13,894 nt of DNA from Roseovarius sp. (GTDB taxonomy: Bacteria > Pseudomonadota > Alphaproteobacteria > Rhodobacterales > Rhodobacteraceae). The stretch's first letter is position 1, and every line of letters starts with the position of its first letter. Below the pieces are notes generated by a model. The model was not told the origin of the DNA and searched no databases. It was given only the letters and a program-made list of their open reading frames with translations. The position numbers and the translations under genes were made by a program. Of the stretch, positions 6,961 through 13,894 are shown piece by piece. The stretch is taken from contig SLDH01000367.1 in assembly GCA_007125415.1 (NCBI GenBank), positions 1-13,894 on the forward strand, read 5' to 3'.

Positions 6961-7053
6961 GCATGTCGCGTCTGATCGGGTTCACTTCTGCCGAGTGACA
7001 GGGCATGCGATAGCCCGGGGGGTCGGAAGTGAACGCCGCTTGACGCGATATAC
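6961..7053. repeat. Structured repeat element, copy B (possible ncRNA)
   Basis: This is the second copy of the element at 4541-4636. The first 24 nt match copy A at 22 positions. The perfect helix TCGCGTC/GACGCGA (6966-6972 with 7042-7048) extends outward with a G-U pair and one mismatch to 6961/7053. The internal loop is TGATC opposite GCTT. The next helix GGGTTCACTTC (6978-6988) pairs with GAAGTGAAC and CC (7026-7037), with one bulged G at 7035. The two differences from copy A (C6967, T6971) are matched by G7047 and A7043 on the other side. The apical part (6989-7025) differs from A. Confidence 0.65.
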
Positions 7054-7056
7054 GCG

Positions 7057-7183
7057 AACAGGTTGCTGAAAGATTGCCCGGCTCCCCCCTCCAAGCCTCT
7101 TGAGCCGCAAACCTGCTCCGCGCCACGCGGCCCCACCCTCTGTATCAGGACAGACATGCGCAGGACCTTTTCAGTAACCTGTT
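7057..7183. mobile_element. Possible MITE-like cassette with 15-bp terminal inverted repeats
   Basis: AACAGGTTGCTGAAA (7057-7071) and TTTCAGTAACCTGTT (7169-7183) are inverted copies matching at 14 of 15 positions. They bound 127 bp with no gene. The same motif, as CAGCAACCTGTT, sits beside structured element A at 4526. I see no target-site duplication and no transposase, so a mobile origin is only a suggestion. The pair could also be a long-range hairpin. Confidence 0.4.
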
Positions 7184-7193
7184 AAGCGCCGCC

Positions 7194-8870
7194 CTACCCT
7201 TCGGTGACGTACCCCAGCTCCTTATCACGCGCAATGAGAGCCGGTTCGCGCTCTTCGGGCCGCCCCCAGCCGCCACCGCCGCTGCCTGTCATGGTCACCA
7301 CGTCGCCGCGGTTCAATTTCAAGGCGACCCATTTGCTCTTGAGCTTTCGGGCCTCGCCGCCCTTGGGGATGTGCCAGGCCGAAGACGGCTTGCCGTTCTC
7401 GCCCCCTTCATAGCCCCAGGCCGCAGTGTCGGGGCGGGATTGCTGGATATAGCCCGAAAGCACCATCGACTCGCTCAGCGCTTCATAGCTGCGCCTGATC
7501 GCGAGGCCGCCACGCCACTTGCCCGCGCCGCCCGAATCCGGCACCAGCTCGGTTTTCAGCACGCGCACGGGGCTCATCGTCTCGGTCACCTCGGCGGACA
7601 GGATCGCGCAATGGCCGCCATGGGTGTCGATCCCGCTGAGCCCGTCGCCGCCGCGATAGCCGCCCATGCCACCGCTGATGATATCGGCGATGACGAAATA
7701 GGGCTGCTGGTTCGAGTAGGTGCGCGCGCCGGGCCGGTCATCCACGCCCCCGGCGGTGAAGGTGGGAAAGGAAGTCTGACACCCCGCCGCCGCGTTTTCC
7801 GGCATCATCGGCGTCAGCGCCTTCAGCACCAGATCGGCAACGGCAAGCTGCGTGATATGGCGCACGGAAGTGGCCGCAGGCTCGAACGGGTTCAGAAAAG
7901 TGCCCTCCGGCACGATGATGTTGAGCGGGCGGTTGCAGCCCTCGTTCTGCGTCACATCGGGCGAGAAGATCACCTTGACCGCGTAATGGGTCATCCCGAT
8001 GGTCGAGGCGACCGGGCAGTTCATCCCGTAGGCACGCTGTGCCGATGTGCCGGTGAAATCGACCGTCAGGCTGTCATCATCCTCGATGCGCACGGCGACC
8101 TTCATGGTCATCGGCTCATCGGAGGTCACGTCGTCCTCCACCAGAATGGTCGCGCTGCTTTCGCGAATCTTCGCCTTGGAGAGGGCCGCGCGCACATAGG
8201 TTTCGCCGTAATCGAGGCTCGCCGTCATCAATGCGCGCAGGGTCTGGAGCCCATAGCGCTGGCAAAGATCGCGCATGCGCCGCTCGCCGGTGCGGCAGGC
8301 GGCAATCTGGGCCCGCAGATCGCCTGCACAGGCCTCCGGGTCACGCACGTTCTTCTTGATGATGGCGAAAATCGCGTTGTTCGACTGGCCGCGCTCGACA
8401 AGCTTCAGAGGCGGGATGCGGATGCCTTCCTCGAACACCTCGACCGAATCCGCCGCCTCCGTGCCCGGCACCTTGCCGCCGACATCGATGTGATGCGCGA
8501 CCGTGGCCGCGATGGCAAAGATCTCGCCTTCGTGGAACACCGGGCTGAAGAGCAGGATATCGGGGGTGTGCGTGCAGCCGAAGAAGGGATCGTTGCAGAT
8601 GATCACATCGCCTTCCTCCCACTGCTCCAGCGGGATCACCTCGAAGATGCGCTTCACCGCCGTGGGCATGATCCCCAGTTGCGCGGGGATGGTCTCGGCC
8701 TGGGCGATGGTGTTGCCTTCCGGATCAAGCACGCCGCAGGCATAATCCAGCATGTCCCAGATGATCGAGGAAAAGGCAGCGCCCTTGAGCGCCATGGACA
8801 TTTCCTCGGCGACACTGACGACCTCGTACTGAAACACATCGCGGCTGATGCTGTCGATTTGCGCGGTCAT
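7194..8870 (-). CDS. hyuB: Hydantoinase B / oxoprolinase beta-type subunit
   Basis: This 558-residue HyuB-family protein acts with HyuA in ATP-dependent opening of hydantoin- or oxoproline-like rings. Paralogous complexes carboxylate acetone or acetophenone, so the substrate is open. Family blocks are ACGVLDPEGNTIAQ (about 44-57), ICNDPFFGCTHTPDI (91-105), AHHIDVGGKVPG (125-136) and EEGIRIPPLKL (147-157). The glycine-rich TGSGGGGWGRPEERE (528-542) lies near the C-terminus. The length fits a free-standing HyuB. The ATG at 8870 overlaps the hyuA stop codon as ATGA, which indicates translational coupling and a fixed subunit ratio. Codon use and GC content resemble the neighbours. Confidence 0.95.
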   Translation of the reverse strand: MTAQIDSISRDVFQYEVVSVAEEMSMALKGAAFSSIIWDMLDYACGVLDPEGNTIAQAETIPAQLGIMPTAVKRIFEVIPLEQWEEGDVIICNDPFFGCTHTPDILLFSPVFHEGEIFAIAATVAHHIDVGGKVPGTEAADSVEVFEEGIRIPPLKLVERGQSNNAIFAIIKKNVRDPEACAGDLRAQIAACRTGERRMRDLCQRYGLQTLRALMTASLDYGETYVRAALSKAKIRESSATILVEDDVTSDEPMTMKVAVRIEDDDSLTVDFTGTSAQRAYGMNCPVASTIGMTHYAVKVIFSPDVTQNEGCNRPLNIIVPEGTFLNPFEPAATSVRHITQLAVADLVLKALTPMMPENAAAGCQTSFPTFTAGGVDDRPGARTYSNQQPYFVIADIISGGMGGYRGGDGLSGIDTHGGHCAILSAEVTETMSPVRVLKTELVPDSGGAGKWRGGLAIRRSYEALSESMVLSGYIQQSRPDTAAWGYEGGENGKPSSAWHIPKGGEARKLKSKWVALKLNRGDVVTMTGSGGGGWGRPEEREPALIARDKELGYVTEG

Positions 8871-10930
8871 GCCTTTGTCTCCCTTTCGATGATGATTGTC
8901 CGGCGGCCATGCAGCGTGGCGGTCTCGCCCGGGGCCACGATCACGGTCGAATCAAGCTGATTGATGATGGCGGGGCCCCTGACGGCATCATCCGGCCCGA
9001 GGCTCGCGCGGTCGATCACACGCGCCTCCACATAGCCCTCCTGCGCATCGAGCAGCATCTGACGTGTGGCAGGGGCACTACCGGTATCGGATGCCGGTGC
9101 ATCCGTGCTTTCACCCACCTCGGGGCGATCGATGCCGCCCAGCGCGTTCATCTGCACCGAGACGAACTCGACCGGGCTTTCGGGATCAGCATGCCCATAG
9201 ACCTGCGCGTGCTGTGCGTGAAACTGTGCCAGCACGGCGGGCGCGTCCCATGTCGTCAGATGGTCGGGCGCGATCTCCACATCAAGCTCATGGAACTGCC
9301 CCACATAGCGCAGGCCCGCAAAACAGCGGAAACTGCGCTTGTCACGCTCGATCCCGTCTTCGGCCAGCATTTCATCGGTTTCCTGCCGCAGACGATGGGC
9401 GAGGCTGGTGAATTCCGCCGCACGGCTCTCATCGGTCAAGAGCCCGGTGCAGGGTGCCTGGGCGGTGTGGCGAATGTCGCTCATCAGCAATCCCTCGGCC
9501 GCAAAGACGCCCGGATGCGCCGGCACGATCACGCCGCGCATATCGAGCATCTTGGCCAGAAACCCCGAAAAGAGCGGCCCTGCCCCGCCAAAGGCCACCA
9601 GCCAGAAGCGGCGCGGATCGACCCCGCGCTCCACGCACAAGGTGCGGATCGCCTGCGCCATGGACGCGCTGGCGATACGCACGATGGCCAGCGCCCCTTC
9701 CTCCACACTCAGCCCCAGTGGCTCGGCGATCTTGCTGCGGATGGCCTCATGGGCGGCCTCGGCATCAAGCGTGATGCGCCCGCCAAGATAGTGATCGGGG
9801 TGCAAAAGCCCCATGACGAGCGCGGCATCGGTGACCGTGGGTTCGTCACCGCCCTCAGGGTAGCAGGCCGGCCCCGGCACGGAACCGGCAGACTGCGGAC
9901 CGACGCGCAGCGCACCGCCCATATCCACCCATCCGATGGAGCCGCCCCCGGCAGAGATCGTCTCGACATCGAGCGTGGGCAGGCGCAGGGGCTGGCCGGC
10001 CAGCGTGCGCTGACGGATCATGCGCGTATCGCTGTCCACGACGGCCGAGAAATCGGCCGATGTGCCGCCCATATCGAAGGTGATGGCGTTCTCGATGCCC
10101 AGGCTGCCGATCAACTCGCGCGCGGCCACAACGCCGCCAGCAGGGCCCGAGAGCAGCGTATGCGCCGGGTTGTCGCGGGCCGAGGCGGGTGTGGCGACAC
10201 CGCCATCGCTGCGCATGATACGCAACGGCGCGCTCAGCCCCTCGTCGGCGAGGGTGGATTCAAGCTGGGTGAGATAGCCATCGACAACCGGGCCGACATA
10301 GGCCGCGATGGCGGTGGTATTGGCACGGGGCCATTCCTCGATCTGCGGATTGACCTTGTGCGAAAGGTAAAGCGGCACCTCGGGCAGGCGCGCGCGCAGC
10401 GCCGCGGCGAGGCGCAATTCGTGATCAGGGCGCAGATGCGCGAAGGTCAGACAGATCGCGATGGCTTCGGGTTTCGTTGCGGCCACGGCATCGACAGTGG
10501 CGGCCAGCGATTCGTCGGTCATCTCCGAGACCACCCCGCCATAGGCATCCACACGCCCGTCCACTTCGAAGACCCGGTTGCGCGGGATCACCGGCTCGGG
10601 CCGCGGCGTGGTCACAGAGTAAAGCCCGGGGCGAAGCTGGTTGCGGATCTCCAGAACATCGCGCGCGCCCACACTCGTGACCAGCGTCGCCTGCGCGCCT
10701 GCACCCATCAAGAGCGCGTTGGTCGAGACAGTGAAGCCATGCACGAAGAGGTCCACATCCGCCGGCGTGAGCCCTGCCTGTGTGACGATCTGCCTGATCC
10801 CCGCCGCAATCGGGGCGGCCGCGCCCCGTGCGCCCGATGGCACTTTCTCCACATATTGTCGCCCTGTCGCCCCGTCGAGCAAAACAAGGTCAGTGAAGGT
10901 TCCCCCCACATCAGCAGCAAGATATCGCAT
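8867..10930 (-). CDS. hyuA: Hydantoinase A / oxoprolinase alpha-type, ATP-dependent subunit
   Basis: This 687-residue HyuA-family subunit belongs to the actin/ASKHA ATPase fold and phosphorylates the substrate. Motifs include the N-terminal phosphate-binding DVGGTFTDLVLLD (7-19), HGFTVSTNALL (64-74), HKVNPQIEEWPRANTTAIAAYVGP (191-214), SGPAGGV (261-267), the second phosphate loop FDMGGTSADFS (285-295), AGGGSIGWV (327-335) and VAFGGAGPL (445-453). The frame stays open about 106 codons further upstream to 11248. The ATG at 10930 begins exactly at the conserved N-terminus and has GGAG 5 nt before it, so the extension is rejected. It is the first gene of a two-gene operon with hyuB. No transporter, racemase or regulator accompanies the pair in this window. 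Confidence 0.95.
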   Translation of the reverse strand: MRYLAADVGGTFTDLVLLDGATGRQYVEKVPSGARGAAAPIAAGIRQIVTQAGLTPADVDLFVHGFTVSTNALLMGAGAQATLVTSVGARDVLEIRNQLRPGLYSVTTPRPEPVIPRNRVFEVDGRVDAYGGVVSEMTDESLAATVDAVAATKPEAIAICLTFAHLRPDHELRLAAALRARLPEVPLYLSHKVNPQIEEWPRANTTAIAAYVGPVVDGYLTQLESTLADEGLSAPLRIMRSDGGVATPASARDNPAHTLLSGPAGGVVAARELIGSLGIENAITFDMGGTSADFSAVVDSDTRMIRQRTLAGQPLRLPTLDVETISAGGGSIGWVDMGGALRVGPQSAGSVPGPACYPEGGDEPTVTDAALVMGLLHPDHYLGGRITLDAEAAHEAIRSKIAEPLGLSVEEGALAIVRIASASMAQAIRTLCVERGVDPRRFWLVAFGGAGPLFSGFLAKMLDMRGVIVPAHPGVFAAEGLLMSDIRHTAQAPCTGLLTDESRAAEFTSLAHRLRQETDEMLAEDGIERDKRSFRCFAGLRYVGQFHELDVEIAPDHLTTWDAPAVLAQFHAQHAQVYGHADPESPVEFVSVQMNALGGIDRPEVGESTDAPASDTGSAPATRQMLLDAQEGYVEARVIDRASLGPDDAVRGPAIINQLDSTVIVAPGETATLHGRRTIIIERETKA

Positions 10931-11375
10931 GTCATCTCCAAGTTGAAATCGGTCAGCTTCCGGCACCGAGGTGGCCACCCGAACAGGGGGGAAGGTGTTT
11001 GAATTCTTCGGGCAAATCAATCCCTTTGATCTCGCCACTTCATCCGGCAGCCTCCCTGCGCGTCGCGCAAAGTCCGCGAGGCCTGGCGTCTTGGCTGCAA
11101 TGAGGAGCTCCTGACAGTGGCAACCCGGATTCTGCGCGGAAGGTGCGAATGGCAGGAAAAGCGACCAAGACAAACCTTGATCAACATGGATACCGTCCTT
11201 GGTCCGCAAGGCAGGCCCGGTGGTGCGGATGTCTCGTTGACCAATCAAGAGATGCTGCGCGGAGTTGCGGCCAAGGACGGTCGCGCAGGCGCCGCAAATC
11301 CCGTTCTCGCTCTTGCGTTACGTACAAATTTCACAAAACTGTCACGGATTTGTACAGTCGGCGGGGTGGGCGCAG
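10931..11375. other. 445-bp divergent intergenic region between hyuA and the Na/Pi symporter gene
   Basis: I see no convincing gene here. The small open frames on both strands have no family resemblance and no good ribosome-binding sites. The region must hold promoters for hyuAB (leftward) and the symporter gene (rightward). Visible structure: the palindrome AGGAGCTCCT (11103-11112); an inverted repeat GACCAAG (11163-11169)/CTTGGTC (11198-11204); and the GTACAAAT/ATTTGTAC dyad at 11322-11355 described separately. Confidence 0.6.
11322..11355 (+). promoter_or_regulatory. Pho-box-like tandem inside an 8-bp inverted repeat
   Basis: ATTTCACAAAA (11328-11338) and CTGTCACGGAT (11339-11349) are adjacent 11-mers that resemble two PhoB half-sites (consensus CTGTCATANAT, 11-bp period). 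They are enclosed by the perfect inverted repeat GTACAAAT (11322-11329)/ATTTGTAC (11348-11355). The site ends about 20-27 bp before the symporter start. Phosphate-starvation control by PhoB would fit the gene's function. The first half-site is weak, and the -10 candidate TACAGT (11353-11358) is closer than usual. Confidence 0.45.
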
Positions 11376-12950
11376 GTGCTTCAGGATGTCCTGGTGATCC
11401 TTGGCGGGATCGGTCTCTTCATCTTCGGGATGAGCCTGATGACCGAGGCGCTGCGCACAGCCGCGAGCGGGCAGCTGCGCCAGATTCTCGCAGGCTTTAC
11501 CACTACGCCGATTCGCGGGGTGCTGACGGGCACATTCGTCACCGCGCTGATCCAGTCCTCCTCGGCGACGACGGTAATGGTTGTGGGGTTCGTCGGCGCG
11601 GGGCTGCTGAGCTTTCCGCAGGCGCTTGGCGTGATCTTCGGCGCCAATATCGGCACCACCTTCACCGGCTGGATCGTCGCGGTGCTGGGCTTCAAGCTGC
11701 AACTGGGGTCCGTGGCGCTGCCGGCGCTTTTCGTGGCCAGCCTCATGGGCCTGCTCGGACAGGGCGCCTGGGCACGGGCGGGGCGCATCCTTGCAGGGCT
11801 TTGCCTGCTCTTCATCGGGCTGGACATGATGCAGGTTGGCGCCGCGCCCTTCAGCGACATCGTGACTCCGGATGATCTGCCGCCCCCCGGGTTCGGGGGA
11901 CAGTTGCAATTGCTGATGGTCGGCCTCGTGATGACGGTTGTGATGCAATCCTCCAGCGCGGCGCTGGCGGTGGCGCTGGTGTTTCTGGCCAGCGGCTCGC
12001 TCGATTTCTCGCAGGCCGCGACAATCGTGATCGGCATGAAGATCGGCACCACCGTCACCGCCCTGCTGGCCAGCATCGGCGGGGCGGCCACCATGCGCCA
12101 GACAGCCGTTGCCAACCTGCTCTACAATGTCGTTACCGCCATGCTGGCCTTTACGCTGCTGCTGGTGGTGGCGGACCCGCTCGACGCGCTTGCCGCAGGG
12201 GTGGGCCCGGAACTGGCGCTGGTGATCTTTCACACCGGCTTCAGCATCGCTGCGGCGCTGCTCTTTCTGCCCTTCACGCGCCAATACGCCGCGTTTGTGG
12301 TCCGGCTCATCCCCGACGCCACCAGCGGCCTCACAGCCTCGCTGGACAAGACATTGCTGCGCGATGATGCCGCGGCGCTTGACGCGGCAGAAACCGCCTT
12401 CCGGCGGATCGCCGAGCGGGTCTACGTGGCTCTGGCCTCGGGATTGGCCACCCCTGCCGATCTGCGTGCCCTTGCAACACTGCAAAGTCAGGCCGGGCCT
12501 GCGCTTGATGAATTAAAGGACTACATGCGCCAGATCAGCCTGCAGGACGGCACCAAGGGCACGCTGGAGCGCTACAGCGCGCTCTTGCACCAGATCGACC
12601 ATCTGCGCCGCGTGCTGAACCGCGCAGGCCGCGCCGATATCATCGACAGGCTGATGCGTGACCCGGCCCTGCGCCGCCCGGCGCAGCATCTCGGGGCGCT
12701 CTTGCAGCGCTCGGCGGACAGCAGGGATCTGGCCGCCGAAAGCCGACGTCTGTTCTGGCTTGCAAGGTTGATGACAGCCCGCAATGACCGGCAGAGACGC
12801 AACAGCTTTCTGAGCGACGGGGCGGGGGAAGCCGCGCTCGAGGATGTGTTTGCGCGCACCGATGCGCTGCGCTGGCTCATGCGGGTGTCGGACCATGCGG
12901 CGCGCATCGCCAGCTATGCCTCGGAGGCGAGGCTTGCCGCCACCCCATGA
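11376..12950 (+). CDS. Na+/phosphate cotransporter (NptA/PF02690 type) with PhoU-like C-terminus
   Basis: This inner-membrane symporter of about 524 residues imports phosphate with Na+. The two inverted Na_Pi_cotrans repeats are clear. The first has QSSSATT (60-66) and GANIGTTFT (89-97). The second has QSSSAALA (191-198) and GMKIGTTVT (220-228). Multiple hydrophobic helices run from about 5 to 300, ending with HTGFSIAAALLFLPF. From about 320 the chain is soluble and helical and resembles a PhoU-like domain, often found in these proteins. The start is uncertain. The frame is open from 11265, but GTG at 11376 gives VLQDVLVILGGIGLFIFGMSLM, which matches typical N-termini and has a GGGGTGGG stretch upstream. 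There is no ATG start before residue 19. A Pho-box-like site precedes it. Confidence 0.9.
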   Translation: MLQDVLVILGGIGLFIFGMSLMTEALRTAASGQLRQILAGFTTTPIRGVLTGTFVTALIQSSSATTVMVVGFVGAGLLSFPQALGVIFGANIGTTFTGWIVAVLGFKLQLGSVALPALFVASLMGLLGQGAWARAGRILAGLCLLFIGLDMMQVGAAPFSDIVTPDDLPPPGFGGQLQLLMVGLVMTVVMQSSSAALAVALVFLASGSLDFSQAATIVIGMKIGTTVTALLASIGGAATMRQTAVANLLYNVVTAMLAFTLLLVVADPLDALAAGVGPELALVIFHTGFSIAAALLFLPFTRQYAAFVVRLIPDATSGLTASLDKTLLRDDAAALDAAETAFRRIAERVYVALASGLATPADLRALATLQSQAGPALDELKDYMRQISLQDGTKGTLERYSALLHQIDHLRRVLNRAGRADIIDRLMRDPALRRPAQHLGALLQRSADSRDLAAESRRLFWLARLMTARNDRQRRNSFLSDGAGEAALEDVFARTDALRWLMRVSDHAARIASYASEARLAATP

Positions 12951-13018
12951 GGCAACATGGGGCTGGCACCGCGCTCGACTTGGCGATACCGTGCCGCAAA
13001 TTTGGTGGATGGAAATTC

Positions 13019-13894
13019 ATGGATCTTGCCTCCTTTCAGACCCTGCGCGTCGCAGCGACGGACCTTAACGGGCAGATGCGCGGCAAGCGTGTGCCCGGCA
13101 GCTATGCCCCGAAACTGGCCGATGGGGCGGTGCGCATGCCCTTCTCGGCGCTCAATGTTGATATCTTCGGCTATGATATCGACGACTCACCGCTCGTTTT
13201 CGAGAGTGGAGACGCCGATGGACTGCTGCTGCCGTCGGACCGGGGTCCCATGCCCACGCCCTGGTTGAGCACCCCGCAGCCTTTCGTGCCGATGGAGATG
13301 TTTCACGAGGATGGACGCCCCTTCGAGGTGGATGCGCGCCATGCGCTCAGGGCCGTCCTGTCGCGCTTCGAGGCCCGCGGCTGGGAGGTGATCGCCGCGA
13401 CCGAGCTTGAATTCACGCTTGTGGATGACAGCGGCGATGCGCTGCAGATCGTCAAGAACCCGCAGACCGGCCGCAGGGTCCAGACCGCAGCGGTGCTCTC
13501 GCTGGCACAGCTCGATGCCTTCGATGGCTTCTTTTCCGAATTGTATGAGGCCTGTGACAGCATGTGCCTCCCGGCCCAGACCACAACATCGGAAAGCGGC
13601 TATGGGCAGTTCGAGATCACGCTCAACCACCAGAGCGCCCTGCGCGCAGCCGATGATACATGGATCATGAAAGCGCTGATCAAGGGGCTGGCGCGCAAGC
13701 ACGGCTTTGCCGCCACTTTCATGGCCAAACCCTTTGAAGATGATACCGGCAACGGGCTGCACATGCATTTCTCGGTGCTCGACAAGTCGGGGCGCAATGT
13801 CTTCGACAATGGCGGCGAAGAGGGCACCGAGGTGATGCGCCATGCGGTGGCGGGCTGCCTTGCGGCCATGCCCGCCTCGACGCTCATCTTCGCG
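13019..13894 (+). CDS. Glutamine synthetase-family ligase, N-terminal part (cut by window end)
   Basis: The first 292 residues of an open frame that runs off the window are visible. Family markers are DLNGQMRGKRVP (15-26), the catalytic-domain motif ATELEF (127-132, metal-binding glutamates), SESGYGQFEI (191-200), GLARKHGFAATFMAKPF (223-239) and GNGLHMHFSV (244-253). The N-terminal RGKRVP block and the lack of typical GlnA spacing suggest a gamma-glutamylpolyamine/amine synthetase-like member (PuuA or GlnT group) rather than the nitrogen-assimilation GlnA. This cannot be settled without the C-terminus. The ATG at 13019 has GGA 5 nt upstream. It lies 68 bp after the symporter stop codon on the same strand, so co-transcription is possible though functionally unexplained. 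Confidence 0.88.
   Translation, partial: MDLASFQTLRVAATDLNGQMRGKRVPGSYAPKLADGAVRMPFSALNVDIFGYDIDDSPLVFESGDADGLLLPSDRGPMPTPWLSTPQPFVPMEMFHEDGRPFEVDARHALRAVLSRFEARGWEVIAATELEFTLVDDSGDALQIVKNPQTGRRVQTAAVLSLAQLDAFDGFFSELYEACDSMCLPAQTTTSESGYGQFEITLNHQSALRAADDTWIMKALIKGLARKHGFAATFMAKPFEDDTGNGLHMHFSVLDKSGRNVFDNGGEEGTEVMRHAVAGCLAAMPASTLIFA

Larger units (their letters stand above)
6839..7193. other. Gene-free convergent intergenic region carrying repeats
   Basis: There are 355 bp between the fabA and hyuB stop codons with no plausible gene. The first 120 bp hold only a weak CCCG/CGGG mini-hairpin near 6865-6876. The rest is structured element B (6961-7053) and a 127-bp segment bounded by inverted copies of a 15-mer (7057-7183). 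No T-rich terminator was seen for either gene. Confidence 0.7.

Noticed and set aside
7371..8960. Long plus-strand open frame opposite hyuB (529 codons), and a similar one opposite hyuA (8909-11002)
   Set aside because: The translations are rich in Arg, His, Gly and Ala with no domain. They are antisense shadows of highly conserved HyuB and HyuA.
10931..11248. In-frame N-terminal extension of HyuA by about 106 codons
   Set aside because: The extension has no family resemblance. The ATG at 10930 coincides with the conserved DVGGTFTD N-terminus and has a good ribosome-binding site. Long open frames are common by chance in GC-rich DNA.
11331..12485. Long minus-strand open frame opposite the Na/Pi symporter gene
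   Set aside because: It has His/Gln/Arg-rich composition typical of an antisense frame over a GC-biased membrane-protein gene. There is no motif and no ribosome-binding site.

Overview
The window is GC-rich, gene-dense chromosomal DNA of an alphaproteobacterium. It most likely comes from Rhodobacterales (Roseobacter/Rhodobacter type). The basis is an Irr-type Fur regulator divergent from fabA, a HyuA/HyuB pair, a TIGR03862-type flavoprotein, a type II haloacid dehalogenase and codon use strongly biased to G/C. No rRNA, tRNA, CRISPR array, intact transposase or phage gene is visible.

Layout. (1) 108-1456: a translationally coupled pair, a short-chain dehydrogenase and a short crotonase-fold protein that lacks both usual catalytic glutamates. 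(2) 1503-3776: a small HNH nuclease-like protein on the minus strand, a BaiN/HI0933-type flavoprotein on the plus strand, and a well-conserved (S)-2-haloacid dehalogenase on the minus strand that overlaps the flavoprotein tail to tail. (3) 3973-4401: a SlyD-like FKBP prolyl isomerase followed by a strong hairpin. (4) 4660-6838: a zinc-independent quinone oxidoreductase and irr on the minus strand, with fabA divergent. (5) 7194-10930: an ATP-dependent hydantoinase/oxoprolinase operon, hyuA-hyuB, on the minus strand with an ATGA overlap. (6) 11376-12950: a Na+/phosphate symporter with a PhoU-like C-terminus, preceded by a Pho-box-like tandem nested in an inverted repeat. (7) 13019-end: the N-terminal 292 residues of a glutamine-synthetase-family ligase cut by the window edge.

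Most genes are housekeeping or metabolic and look ordinary. The most interesting signal is non-coding. The two convergent intergenic spaces (4402-4659 and 6839-7193), about 2.4 kb apart, each hold a copy of a structured element of roughly 95 nt. Over the first 24 nt the copies differ at only two positions. Both differences are compensated on the opposite side of a predicted 12-column helix (T-A to C-G, and C-G to T-A). The internal loop and a single-base bulge in the next helix are also conserved, while the distal part has diverged. This is what a conserved structured RNA, or a structured mobile repeat, would look like; I cannot assign it to a known family. Copies of a second motif, CAGCAACCTGTT, lie beside both elements, and two of them bound a 127-bp gene-free cassette like a small non-autonomous element. 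The quinone oxidoreductase-irr-fabA block lies between these repeats, and fabB, which I expected next to fabA in this order, is absent.

Everything here is read by eye from the sequence; no database search or folding program was run.
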